A stretch of DNA of 64,000 nucleotides from Geodermatophilus obscurus (GTDB lineage: Bacteria; Actinomycetota; Actinomycetes; Mycobacteriales; Geodermatophilaceae): NCBI RefSeq assembly GCF_900115395.1, contig NZ_FOWE01000009.1:206477-270476 (forward strand), read 5' to 3'. Each line of letters starts with the position of its first letter. The first letter of the stretch is position 1. Made by a program: the position numbers and the translations under genes. Of the stretch, positions 7,442-15,322 are shown piece after piece. The notes beneath the pieces are model-generated. The model made no database searches. It was not told the origin of the DNA and was given only the letters and a program-made list of their open reading frames with translations.

Positions 7442-9470
7442 AGGGCGTCGACTCGACCTGGTCGTCGGTGAGGCCGCGGCGCAGGTCGCCGGGCATCGGG
7501 CCGTCCCGCCGGTCGTCGTCGCGGCCGATCGAGCTCTCCAGCTGCCACGGCACCGTGGTGATCATGACGCCGGGCTGGAACTGCAGGCGGGCCCGCAGCC
7601 GCAGCGCGCTCTGGTTGTGCAGCACGTTCTCCCACCAGTGTCCGACGACGTACTGCGGCACGAAGACGATGACCAGCTCCCGCGGGCTGCTGCGGCGGAT
7701 CGCCTTGACGTAGTCGACGACCGGCCGGGTGATCTCGCGGTACGGCGACTCCAGCACGGTCAGCGGGACGGGGATGTCGTAGCGGTCCCAGTCGCCCTGC
7801 AGCCCGCGGGTGTCGGCGTCGTCGACGTTGACCGTCAGCGCGGTCAGCACGTCCGGCCGGGTCGCCCGCGCGAAGGCGAGCGCGCGCAGCGTCGGCTTGT
7901 GCACCTTGGAGACCAGCACGATGGCGTGCACCTTGCTGGGCAGCAGCCGCGAGTCGGTGTCGGGCCGCAGCTGGTCGGCGACGTGCGAGTAGTGCCGGTT
8001 GATCGCCCGCATGAGGACGATGAGGAACGGCATGGACACCAGCACCAGCCAGGCGCCGTGGACGAACTTGGTCACCACGATGACCGCCAGCACGACGGTC
8101 GTGAGCGTGGCTCCTGTGAGGTTGATCGCCTGCGAGCGGCGCATCCGTGCCCGGTCGCCGGCGTCCGTGCCGGAGCGCAGCTCGCGGTTCCAGTGCCGGA
8201 CCATCCCCCACTGACCGATGCTGAAGCTGATGAACACCCCGAGGATGTAGAGCTGGATCAGCTCGGTGACCGACGCCTCGAAGACGACGATCAGCAGGGC
8301 GGCGAACCCCGCCAGCAGCAGGATGCCGTTGCTGAAGGCGAGCTTGTCCCCGCGGGTGTGGAGCTGCCGGGGCAGGAAGCGGTCCTGGGCCAGCACCGAG
8401 CCCAGCAGCGGGAAGCCGTTGAAGGCGGTGTTCGCCGCGAGGACGAGGACGGCGGCGGTGAACGCCTGCACGGCGAAGAAGCCCACCGACTGGGACCCAC
8501 CGAAGGTGGCCGCCGCCACCTGCGCGATGACCGTCCGCTGCGGCTGGGTCTCGCAGTCGGTGAAGCCGACCAGGTCGCACGCGGACTCGGCGTAGCGGAC
8601 GTCGGACAGCAGGGCCAGCGCGGTGATGCCGGCGAACATCGTCGCCGCCACACCGCCCATGAGGGCCAGGGTGGTGGCGGCGTTGCGGCTCTTGGGCGGA
8701 CGGAAGGCCGGGACGCCGTTCGCGATCGCCTCCACGCCGGTCAGCGCCGTGCAGCCGGAGGCGAAGGCGCGGAGCACGAGCAGGACCAGCGCCAGCCCAC
8801 CCAGCTCGGCGTAGTCGGCCTGCGGGCTGATCGTGTACCCGGCGCTCTCGGCCACCAGGTCCGGGCCGGTGACGAAGTACCGCACCAGGCCGGTGGCGAT
8901 CATCACCAGGATCGCGGAGATGAACAGGTAGGTGGGGGCGGCGAAGGCCCGCCCGGACTCCCGGAGCCCACGCAGGTTGAGCGCCGCGAGCAGGGCCACC
9001 AGGCCCAGGGCGATGGCGACCCGGTGCTCGTCGAGGGCGGGGAAGGCCGAGATGATGTTGTCCGTGCCGGCCGACACCGACACGGCCACGGTGAGCACGT
9101 AGTCGATGAGCAGCGCACTGGCCACCACGAGGCCCGCGAACTGGCCGTGGTTCACCATGGCCACCTCGTAGTCGCCACCACCGGACGGGTAGGCGCGCAC
9201 CACCTGCCGGTAGGACGCCACCACCGTGATCAGCAGGACCACCACGCCGACCGCCAGCCACGGGGTCAGGTACAGGTACGCCGTCCCGGCCAGGGCGAGG
9301 ATGACCAGGAGCTCCTGCGTGGCGTACGCCACGGACGAGAGCGGGTCGCTGGCGAAGATCGGCAGCGCGAGACGCTTCGGCAGCAGGGACTCCCCGAGCC
9401 GGTCGCTGCGCACGGGGCGGCCCAGGACGAGGCGTTTCGGGAGTTGCCCGAGGTCGGACAGGCTGGGCAC
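7434..9470 (-). CDS. APC-family permease, KimA-like potassium importer
   Basis: A 678-aa membrane transporter with about twelve hydrophobic segments and a C-terminal cytoplasmic region of roughly 240 residues. Its first 200 residues closely match what is known of Bacillus KimA: LPIFASDPLSSVAYATQE, SYRQVVRAYPSGGGDYEVA, LLIDYVLTVAVSVSAGTD and IISAFPAL. KimA is a proton-coupled high-affinity K+ importer. That identification is from family memory; general amino-acid permease is the alternative. Start GTG 9470 follows TACCAT with a 7-nt spacer and no ribosome site, suggesting a leaderless mRNA. It is transcribed divergently from two TrkA/RCK genes, which supports a role in K+ control, and equals Rv2690c in order. 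Confidence 0.82.
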   Translation of the reverse strand: MPSLSDLGQLPKRLVLGRPVRSDRLGESLLPKRLALPIFASDPLSSVAYATQELLVILALAGTAYLYLTPWLAVGVVVLLITVVASYRQVVRAYPSGGGDYEVAMVNHGQFAGLVVASALLIDYVLTVAVSVSAGTDNIISAFPALDEHRVAIALGLVALLAALNLRGLRESGRAFAAPTYLFISAILVMIATGLVRYFVTGPDLVAESAGYTISPQADYAELGGLALVLLVLRAFASGCTALTGVEAIANGVPAFRPPKSRNAATTLALMGGVAATMFAGITALALLSDVRYAESACDLVGFTDCETQPQRTVIAQVAAATFGGSQSVGFFAVQAFTAAVLVLAANTAFNGFPLLGSVLAQDRFLPRQLHTRGDKLAFSNGILLLAGFAALLIVVFEASVTELIQLYILGVFISFSIGQWGMVRHWNRELRSGTDAGDRARMRRSQAINLTGATLTTVVLAVIVVTKFVHGAWLVLVSMPFLIVLMRAINRHYSHVADQLRPDTDSRLLPSKVHAIVLVSKVHKPTLRALAFARATRPDVLTALTVNVDDADTRGLQGDWDRYDIPVPLTVLESPYREITRPVVDYVKAIRRSSPRELVIVFVPQYVVGHWWENVLHNQSALRLRARLQFQPGVMITTVPWQLESSIGRDDDRRDGPMPGDLRRGLTDDQVESTPYG

Positions 9471-9477
9471 GGCGGCG

Positions 9478-9483
9478 ATGGTA
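9478..9483 (-). promoter_or_regulatory. -10 element for leaderless KimA-like gene (TACCAT)
   Basis: TACCAT on the minus strand, followed by a 7-nt spacer and the GTG start at 9470. The arrangement predicts transcription beginning at or next to the start codon. Confidence 0.5.
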
Positions 9484-9638
9484 CGGACGCCGGGGCCCGG
9501 TGAGCCCACCCGCGCCGGGCGGCTCGCCCGGCGGGGTGGGAGCCCTGACGCGGCGCCCCGCCGGGGCCCGTGGCGGGTGTAGCTTCGCGCCCGGTGTGCG
9601 GGCGGACGGCGCCCGCGAGCGGACGGCAGGAGCGACAC

Positions 9639-10304
9639 GTGCACGTGGTCGTGATGGGCTGCGGCCGCGTCGGCTCGGCGATCGCGCGCCGGCTGGAGCA
9701 GATCGGCCACAGCGTCGCGGTCATCGACCAGGACCCCGAGGCGTTCCGCCGGCTGGGCCCGGAGTTCACCGGCCGCCAGGTCACCGGGCTGGGCTTCGAC
9801 CGGCAGACGCTCCTCGACGCCGGCATCGACTCGGCCGGGGCCTTCGCGGCGGTCAGCAGCGGCGACAACTCCAACATCATCAGCGCCCGGGTGGCGCGGG
9901 AGACCTTCGGCGTCCAGCACGTCGTCGCCCGCATCTACGACTCCAAGCGGGCCGAGGTGTTCGAGCGGATGGGCATCCCGAGCGTGGCCACCGTCCCGTG
10001 GACGGTGAACCGGCTGATGCGCGAGCTGCTGTCGGTCAAGGTCAGCGAGATCTGGCGCGAGCCCACCGGCAAGGTGCTGCTCATGCGGGTGACCGTCACC
10101 GACGGGTGGGTCGGCCGCCGGCTCGCCGACCTCGAGACCGCCTCCGGCGCCCGCGCCGCCTGGCTGGTCCGCTTCGGCGAGGCCCAGCTGCCCACGCCGG
10201 GCACGGTGCTCCAGGACGGCGACCAGCTCGTCGTCGCCGCGACCGACGACATCTCCGACCGCGTGCACCACACGGTCGAGCACCCCGAGGGGGGCAGGGC
10301 CTGA
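9639..10304 (+). CDS. TrkA-type RCK potassium regulatory protein 1
   Basis: A 221-aa cytoplasmic protein with an N-terminal Rossmann NAD-binding domain (MGCGRVGSAIARRLEQIGH, acidic VIDQDPEAF at the end of strand two) and a C-terminal TrkA_C-like domain from about residue 135. Such proteins gate potassium transporters in response to nucleotides. The GTG at 9639 is preceded by AGGAG with a 7-nt gap; TAGCTT at 9580-9585 is a possible -10. The stop overlaps the ATG of the second TrkA gene (TGATG), so both are made together. The pair corresponds to mycobacterial ceoB-ceoC and lies divergent from the KimA-like permease. Confidence 0.9.
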   Translation: MHVVVMGCGRVGSAIARRLEQIGHSVAVIDQDPEAFRRLGPEFTGRQVTGLGFDRQTLLDAGIDSAGAFAAVSSGDNSNIISARVARETFGVQHVVARIYDSKRAEVFERMGIPSVATVPWTVNRLMRELLSVKVSEIWREPTGKVLLMRVTVTDGWVGRRLADLETASGARAAWLVRFGEAQLPTPGTVLQDGDQLVVAATDDISDRVHHTVEHPEGGRA

Positions 10305-10969
10305 TGCGCGTGGCCATCGTGGGCGCCGGCGCGGTCGGCCGCTCCATCGCCGGGGAGCTGCTGTCCAACGGGCACACCGTGATGCTCATCGAGAAGGACG
10401 GCCGCAAGGTCCGCACGCGCTCGGTGCCGGGCGCGGAGTGGGTGCAGGCCGACGCGTGCGAGGTGTCCTCCCTCGAGGAGGCGCAGCTGGCCACCTGCGA
10501 CGTCGTCGTCGCGGCCACCGGCGACGACAAGGCCAACCTGGTCGTCTCGCTGCTGGCCAAGACGGAGTTCGCGGTCAACCGCGTCGTCGCCCGGGTCAAG
10601 GACCCGCGCAACGAGTGGCTCTACACCGAGGCGTGGGGCGTCGACGTCGCCGTCTCCACGCCTCGGGTGCTCGCCGCCCTGGTCGAGGAGGCCGTGACCG
10701 TCGGCGACGTCGTCCGGCTGATGAGCTTCCGCAAGGGCGCGGCGACGCTGGTGGAGATCACCCTCGACGAGGACACCCCGTGGGCCGGCCGGCCGCTGCG
10801 GGAGGTGCCGCTGCCGCGCGAGACGGTGCTCACCGCCATGCTGCGCGGCGACCGCGTCATCAAGCCCACCCCCGACGAGCCCCTCGAGGTCGGCGACGAG
10901 CTGCTGTTCATCACGCACGCCGACGTCGAGGAGCAGCTGCAGCAGGTCCTCTCCCCCGCCGGGGCGTGA
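10304..10969 (+). CDS. TrkA-type RCK potassium regulatory protein 2
   Basis: A second 221-aa RCK protein, the same length as its upstream partner. It begins with the Rossmann motif RVAIVGAGAVGRSIAGELL, has LIEKDGRKV at the adenosine-binding position, ATGDDKANLVVSLLAKTEF in the middle and a TrkA_C domain (about 130-221) with DTPWAGRPLREVPLP. Its ATG overlaps the previous stop codon by one base. The two proteins probably form a hetero-oligomeric ring controlling the divergent KimA-like importer or another K+ system; that partnership is inferred from synteny only. Confidence 0.9.
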   Translation: MRVAIVGAGAVGRSIAGELLSNGHTVMLIEKDGRKVRTRSVPGAEWVQADACEVSSLEEAQLATCDVVVAATGDDKANLVVSLLAKTEFAVNRVVARVKDPRNEWLYTEAWGVDVAVSTPRVLAALVEEAVTVGDVVRLMSFRKGAATLVEITLDEDTPWAGRPLREVPLPRETVLTAMLRGDRVIKPTPDEPLEVGDELLFITHADVEEQLQQVLSPAGA

Positions 10970-11059
10970 TCCGGGGCGGTTGACCGCTGCCCCGCCGCGC
11001 GGCCAGGATGGCCGGGTCCGGGCGGACGGCCGCGCGGCGGTCCCCGGGGAGGGGGACCT

Positions 11060-11947
11060 GTGAGCGACACGCAGACGATCACCGTGCCGCACCTGGGCAC
11101 CTCGGAGGTCGGCCACCGGTTCGCGCGGCCGTACGACGCGTCGCTGCCGACGCTGGTGCTGGTCAACTCGTTCACCACGTCCGCCGACCTGTACCGCCCG
11201 CAGTTCGCCGACGACGAGCTCGCCGCCACCGCCAACCTGCTGGCGATCGAGCCCTACGGCCACGGCCGGACCCGCGCCGGGTACGCCCAGTTCACCTACT
11301 GGGACACCGCCGTCGCCGGCCTGCAGGTCCTCGACGCGCTCGGCATCGGGGAGGCGTTCGTCCTGGGCACCTCGCAGGGCGGCTGGATCGCCGCGCGGAT
11401 GGCGCTGCTGGCCCCGCGCACCGTCCGGGGCGTGGTCGCGCTCGGCACCTCGATGGACACCGAGAGCCCGCGCAGCCGCGCGCTCGGGTGCTGGGACGGG
11501 GTCGGGTTCTGCTCCCCCGCGATCGACGCCCTGGCCGAGCCGGTCGGGGAGGACTGGGTGATCCCGGTCGAGCTGGTCGACGCCGTCCTCGCCGAGGGCC
11601 TCGGCCCCGACGTGTCACCCGACGAGCGCGCCTTCTGGCACGCGCGGCACCAGGAGCACTACACCGGCGACGCCGGCCGCGAGCGGCTCCGGCTGAGCAC
11701 GGTCAACCTGCGCGACCGCGACGGCCTGCACGCCCGGCTGGGCGGTGTGCACTGCCCGGTGCTGTGGCTGCACGGCACCGAGGACACCGTCTACTCCGTG
11801 GCCAACGCCGAGGAGGAGATCCGGCTGTTCGGCAGCAGCCCGCACGCGGAGCTGCGCGTCGTCGACGGCGGCCGGCACTTCCTCAGCGCCTCGCACCCCG
11901 GGGCCGTCGACGCCGCGACGGTGGAGTTCGTCCGCCGCTTCGCCTAG
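11060..11947 (+). CDS. Alpha/beta hydrolase
   Basis: A 295-aa cytosolic alpha/beta-hydrolase. The nucleophile elbow is GTSQGG (Ser about residue 113), the oxyanion region LVLVNSFTTSADLY follows strand three, the acid is probably in LWLHGTEDTVYS and the catalytic His in DGGRHFLSASHPG near the C-terminus. The pattern resembles 3-oxoadipate enol-lactonase-like hydrolases, but the substrate cannot be inferred. GTG 11060 is preceded by a strong GGGAGGGGG ribosome site. Its TAG stop and the TAG of the convergent DUF3159 gene share the palindrome CTAG. Confidence 0.85.
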   Translation: MSDTQTITVPHLGTSEVGHRFARPYDASLPTLVLVNSFTTSADLYRPQFADDELAATANLLAIEPYGHGRTRAGYAQFTYWDTAVAGLQVLDALGIGEAFVLGTSQGGWIAARMALLAPRTVRGVVALGTSMDTESPRSRALGCWDGVGFCSPAIDALAEPVGEDWVIPVELVDAVLAEGLGPDVSPDERAFWHARHQEHYTGDAGRERLRLSTVNLRDRDGLHARLGGVHCPVLWLHGTEDTVYSVANAEEEIRLFGSSPHAELRVVDGGRHFLSASHPGAVDAATVEFVRRFA

Positions 11948-12849
11948 CGCGCCGGACCCTCCTGCTCGGCCGGTCCGGCCTCGTCCAGGGGCCCGCCCTG
12001 GGCCTGCGAGGGGTGGGGAGGGCGAGGTCCTGCCACCGTCTCCACCCGGTGGCGGTGCAGCCGGGAGACGACCCACAGCGTCACGGCCAGGGCCACCGCC
12101 GTCACCGGCAGGCCCAGCACGAGCGAGGCGACGCCGAGGAGGCCCTCCTCGTTGGCCAGGTACAGCGGCGTCTGCACCGCGACGCGGAGCAGGAAGGTCA
12201 GCGCCCACATCACGGTCAGCCAGCCGTAGGCGCGGACCACCCGCGGGTCGTCGCGCCAGTGCCGCTCGGGCTCGGGATCGGACGCGCGCCCCTCCGCGGC
12301 CTCGGGGGCCGGCCGGTGCTGCAGCCGGGCCCGGGCGGTGTCGACCCGCCGCCCCAGCCCGGGCACCGAGTGCGAGGCCATCGAGCCCAGGTGGCTGGGG
12401 GCGAGGAACTCGGCCAGGACGCCGACCAGCGGCCAGCGCAGCGGGACCGACCCGAGCAGCACCACGCCGATGACGGCGTTGCGGATGATGCCGGGCACGA
12501 AGTAGTTGCGGGCCTGGCCGGACGCGGCGGCGATCGCCACGGCGATGGCCACGCCGAACAGCCCGCTGAAGGCCTGCTGCACGCTCTCGCGGCGGACCAT
12601 CCGGAAGGCGAGGACCAGCAGGGCGGCGCCGATGGCGAACCAGACGCCCGTGCGCAGGCCGCCGATCGCGTTGGCGACGATGAACGCGACGGTCGGCAGG
12701 GACGCGTCGACCATCCCCCGCCAGCCCCCGAGCTGCTCGAGCACCAGGTGGCGGTCGAAGGTCACGCCCTGGCCGGCGTCCCCCGTCCCGTCCTGCCGTG
12801 CCGGTCCCCCGGGTTCGCGCCGGCCCTCGTCGTCGGCCGCCGCCGTCAC
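11944..12849 (-). CDS. DUF3159 integral membrane protein
   Basis: A 301-aa membrane protein of the DUF3159 family, the counterpart of Rv2693c in gene order. After a hydrophilic 35-residue N-terminus it shows about five to six hydrophobic segments, including LPTVAFIVANAIGGLRTGVW, AFSGLFGVAIAVAIAAASGQ and IIRNAVIGVVLLGSVPLRWP; a second hydrophobic pair lies after a charged loop (AYGWLTVMWALTFLLRVAV). Function is unknown. The GTG start at 12849 overlaps the OB-fold gene stop by 4 bp. The last 25 codons coincide with a copy of the dispersed terminator-like repeat, so the C-terminal tail may be a recent extension. Confidence 0.85.
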   Translation of the reverse strand: MTAAADDEGRREPGGPARQDGTGDAGQGVTFDRHLVLEQLGGWRGMVDASLPTVAFIVANAIGGLRTGVWFAIGAALLVLAFRMVRRESVQQAFSGLFGVAIAVAIAAASGQARNYFVPGIIRNAVIGVVLLGSVPLRWPLVGVLAEFLAPSHLGSMASHSVPGLGRRVDTARARLQHRPAPEAAEGRASDPEPERHWRDDPRVVRAYGWLTVMWALTFLLRVAVQTPLYLANEEGLLGVASLVLGLPVTAVALAVTLWVVSRLHRHRVETVAGPRPPHPSQAQGGPLDEAGPAEQEGPAR

Positions 12850-13223
12850 CCCGCGCTCAGCTCGTACCAGGGGTTGTAGATCACCTTGCGGCCGTCGAAG
12901 GAGGCGAAGCGTCCCCGTGCGGTGAGCGTGCGGCCGGGCTCGATGCCCGGGATGCGCCGGCGGCCCAGCCACACGAGGGTGACCGAGCCCGAGCCGTCGA
13001 ACAGCTCGGCCTCCAGCGTGGGCACCGTCTCGCGGGGGGTGTAGACGACCGACTTCAGCCGTCCGGTCACGGTGACCACCGCCCCCTTGCGGCAGGCACT
13101 GACCAGCTCGCAGCCGGCGCGGTCGGTCTCGGCGCGCAGGTGCTCCGCGTCGATCGTGGAGTCGTCGGCGGTCAGCCGCTGCAGGGTGCGCGCGAGCCAT
13201 CCGCCGGGACGCGTCTGTGTCAC
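12846..13223 (-). CDS. OB-fold nucleic-acid-binding protein
   Basis: A 125-aa protein whose C-terminal 90 residues read as an OB-fold of the RecG/aspartyl-tRNA-synthetase wedge type: VVTVTGRLKSVVYTPRE, ELFDGSGSVTLVWLGRRRIPG and LTARGRFASFDGRKVIYNP. It is the positional equivalent of Rv2694c. OB folds of this type bind single-stranded nucleic acid; no enzymatic motif is present. The GTG at 13223 overlaps the stop of the hydrolase gene upstream by 4 bp, and its own stop overlaps the DUF3159 start, giving a chain of coupled genes. No independent promoter was seen. Confidence 0.85.
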   Translation of the reverse strand: MTQTRPGGWLARTLQRLTADDSTIDAEHLRAETDRAGCELVSACRKGAVVTVTGRLKSVVYTPRETVPTLEAELFDGSGSVTLVWLGRRRIPGIEPGRTLTARGRFASFDGRKVIYNPWYELSAG

Positions 13224-14026
13224 GGCTCCAGCGTAGTGCGGCCCGCGCCGCTGTCGCGGCGCCGCCGCAACCAGTCGCGCACGACCGCCCACTGGGGTCC
13301 GGCCGGGTCGATCGGCTCGCGGTGGCCGCCCGGCACCGGCACCACCCGGACCCGGTCGCCGGCCGCGGTCGCCGCCGCGGCGTAGCGCTCGCTCTGCTCG
13401 GGCGGGACGACGTCGTCGCCGGTGCCGTGCACGCACAGCACGTCGGCGCCCGTGGGCAGCAGCCGCACCGGGTCGACGACGGCGTACCGCCCGGGCACGT
13501 CGGCGGGCCCGCCGCCCAGGAACTCCTGCACCGCCCGGCGGCCCAGGCCCTGCCCGGCGGCGCGGTCGAGGTCGAGCACGCCGGCCTGCAACACCGCCGC
13601 GGTGACCCGTACCCGCGGCCCCGCGCCCGGCGCGCCGTCGGGGAGCCGCCCGCGGCCGGCGGCCCAGGCGGCGAGGTGCCCGCCGGCCGAGTGGCCGACG
13701 ACGGTCAGGTCGGCGAGGTCGAGGCGGTCACGCTCGGCGAGGCCGGGCAGCGCGTCGAGGGCGGCGGCGACGTCCTCCAGCGGAGCCGACCAGCCGCCGG
13801 TGCCTCCCCGCCGGTACTCGACCGCGACGGCGGCCCAGCCGGCCGCGGCGAGGTCGGCGGCCAGCGGGCGGGCCAGCTCGATGCCGTACGCGGCGCGCCA
13901 GAAGCCCCCGTGCAGGACGACGGCCACGGGCGCCGGACCGTCCCCGGACGGGAGGGTGAGCTCGAGGAACTGGTCGGGGTGCGGCCCGTGGCGGTGGGGC
14001 CCGTAGTGGTGCGTCCGTGCGCTCAC
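13220..14026 (-). CDS. Alpha/beta hydrolase (esterase/lipase-like)
   Basis: A 268-aa hydrolase with the HGG oxyanion motif (VAVVLHGGFWRAAYG) typical of the hormone-sensitive-lipase branch, a nucleophile motif GHSAGGHLAAW, an acid in LCVHGTGDDVVPPEQ and a late catalytic His in PVPGGHREPIDP. No signal peptide is visible, so it is probably cytosolic. The GTG start at 14026 overlaps the DUF3710 stop by 4 bp and its stop overlaps the OB-fold start, so it belongs to the dut-DUF3710 operon. The natural substrate is not evident. Confidence 0.85.
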   Translation of the reverse strand: MSARTHHYGPHRHGPHPDQFLELTLPSGDGPAPVAVVLHGGFWRAAYGIELARPLAADLAAAGWAAVAVEYRRGGTGGWSAPLEDVAAALDALPGLAERDRLDLADLTVVGHSAGGHLAAWAAGRGRLPDGAPGAGPRVRVTAAVLQAGVLDLDRAAGQGLGRRAVQEFLGGGPADVPGRYAVVDPVRLLPTGADVLCVHGTGDDVVPPEQSERYAAAATAAGDRVRVVPVPGGHREPIDPAGPQWAVVRDWLRRRRDSGAGRTTLEP

Positions 14027-14808
14027 GCGGCCGGGCCGTCGCCCGGCGGGCGGGGGGCGGGGGGCGGCTGCGGCGCCCCTCGCTGCGGCACCCCCGGCTG
14101 CGGCACCCCCGGCTGCGGCGCCCCCTGCTGTGGCGCGCCCTGCTGCTGGCGGGCCAGCTGCGCGGCGGCCTGCGGCGGGAGGGTGAGCGGCAGCTGCTCG
14201 CGGACCGGCATCGGGTCGCTCCCCCGCACCACGACGACCTGGCGGAACACGTCCTCGAGGACGGCGGCCGCGTCGGGGTTCTCGGCCGCCGGGCCGCTGA
14301 TCATCCCGCGCAGGAACCAGCGGGGGCCGTCGACGCCGAGGAAGCGGGCGGCGCGCCGCTGGGGCTTCGGCGGCGGCCCGCCGGGCTGGGCGGGCGGGGT
14401 GACGACGACGGTGCCGGCGAGCTCGGGGCCGAACGGCCCCTCCACCTCGGTCAGCCGGCCGCCCTGACCCGAGGCGCTGCGCGCGAGGTCGGCGCGGACG
14501 TCGTCCCAGATGCCGGAGGCGCGGGGCGCGGCGAACGCCGACACCTGCAGCAGCGAGTCGCCGTAGCGCAGGGTCGCGCCGATGACCTTCTGCTGCTGGT
14601 TGAGGTCGACCCGCAGCTCGGTGCCCGCGACGGCCGGCAGCCGCAGCGCGCCGAGGTCGACGCGCGGCCGGCCGTCGTCGGGGGCGTCGGAGGCGTCGTA
14701 GGGGCCGCTGGTCTCCTCGACCTCGCGCTCGCGGTGCTGCGGCTCCGGGGGCACCCCGCGCTCGCGCAGACTGCGGTCGATCCGGTTGCGCCGGCGTCCG
14801 AAGGGCAT
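14023..14808 (-). CDS. DUF3710 protein with C-terminal Pro/Gln repeats
   Basis: A 261-aa DUF3710 protein, equivalent to Rv2696c. It starts ATG 14808 (MPFGRRRNRID, with GAGGAGG 6-8 nt upstream inside dut); the frame is open for 19 more codons but those lie within dut and lack a ribosome site. After an acidic linker, the conserved core runs from about residue 50 to 205 (GALRLPAVAGTELRVDLNQ, FLGVDGPRWFLRGMISGPAA). The tail consists of pentapeptide repeats of the type QxGAP/QPGVP encoded by a 15-bp tandem repeat, then a Pro-rich end. Its function is unknown. It is one base downstream of dut. Confidence 0.88.
   Translation of the reverse strand: MPFGRRRNRIDRSLRERGVPPEPQHREREVEETSGPYDASDAPDDGRPRVDLGALRLPAVAGTELRVDLNQQQKVIGATLRYGDSLLQVSAFAAPRASGIWDDVRADLARSASGQGGRLTEVEGPFGPELAGTVVVTPPAQPGGPPPKPQRRAARFLGVDGPRWFLRGMISGPAAENPDAAAVLEDVFRQVVVVRGSDPMPVREQLPLTLPPQAAAQLARQQQGAPQQGAPQPGVPQPGVPQRGAPQPPPAPRPPGDGPAA
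14068..14142. repeat. Five 15-bp tandem repeats in the DUF3710 gene
   Basis: Five consecutive 15-bp units of the form CTGCGGCACCCCCGG lie at 14068, 14083, 14098, 14113 and 14128. Units two and three are identical. They encode the Q-x-G-A/V-P pentapeptide tail, so copy-number change would alter tail length without shifting frame. Confidence 0.8.
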
Positions 14809-14809
14809 C

Positions 14810-15295
14810 TCAGGCCTCCTCTCCCAGCGGGCGGGTCGTACCCGTCGAGCCGTGCCCGCCCTCACCGCGGACGCTCGCCGGGAGCTCGTCGACCGCCACG
14901 AACCGCGCCCGCACGACCGGCTGCACCACCAGCTGGGCGACCCGCTCCCCGCGGCGCAGGGTCACGGGCGTCTCGGGGTCGAGGTTGACCAGGTTCACCT
15001 TGATCTCCCCGCGGTAGCCGGCGTCGATGGTGCCCGGGGCGTTGACCAGGCTCAGCCCGTGCCGGGCGGCCAGGCCCGAGCGCGGGTGCACGAACCCGGC
15101 GTAGCCCTCGGGGATCGCCACGGCCACGCCCGTGCCGACCAGGACCCGCTGGAACGGCGCCAGCTCCACGTCCTCGGTGAGCGTCAGGTCGGCTCCGGCG
15201 TCACCGGGGAGGGCGTAGGACGGCGGCGTCGCCCCGGGTGCGGTCAGCCGCACCGGGACGTCGACGGCGGAGGGCACCGCGGGGGGCTGAGCCAC
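14810..15295 (-). CDS. dut: dUTP diphosphatase
   Basis: A 161-aa trimeric dUTPase that hydrolyses dUTP to dUMP and pyrophosphate, limiting uracil in DNA and feeding thymidylate synthesis. All five family motifs are recognisable: I (GDAGADL), II ([12 protein letters not shown]), III ([13 protein letters not shown], with the catalytic Asp), IV ([12 protein letters not shown]) and V ([10 protein letters not shown]). Start GTG 15295 follows TAGGAT with a 7-nt spacer, a leaderless arrangement with no ribosome site. It heads the operon dut-DUF3710-hydrolase-OB-DUF3159. Confidence 0.96.
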   Translation of the reverse strand: MAQPPAVPSAVDVPVRLTAPGATPPSYALPGDAGADLTLTEDVELAPFQRVLVGTGVAVAIPEGYAGFVHPRSGLAARHGLSLVNAPGTIDAGYRGEIKVNLVNLDPETPVTLRRGERVAQLVVQPVVRARFVAVDELPASVRGEGGHGSTGTTRPLGEEA

Positions 15296-15302
15296 GACGG
15301 CG

Positions 15303-15308
15303 ATCCTA
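15303..15308 (-). promoter_or_regulatory. -10 element of the dut operon (TAGGAT)
   Basis: TAGGAT on the minus strand with a 7-nt spacer to the GTG start of dut. It predicts leaderless transcription of the whole five-gene operon. Confidence 0.5.
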
Positions 15309-15322
15309 TGAGGGCCCCCGTC

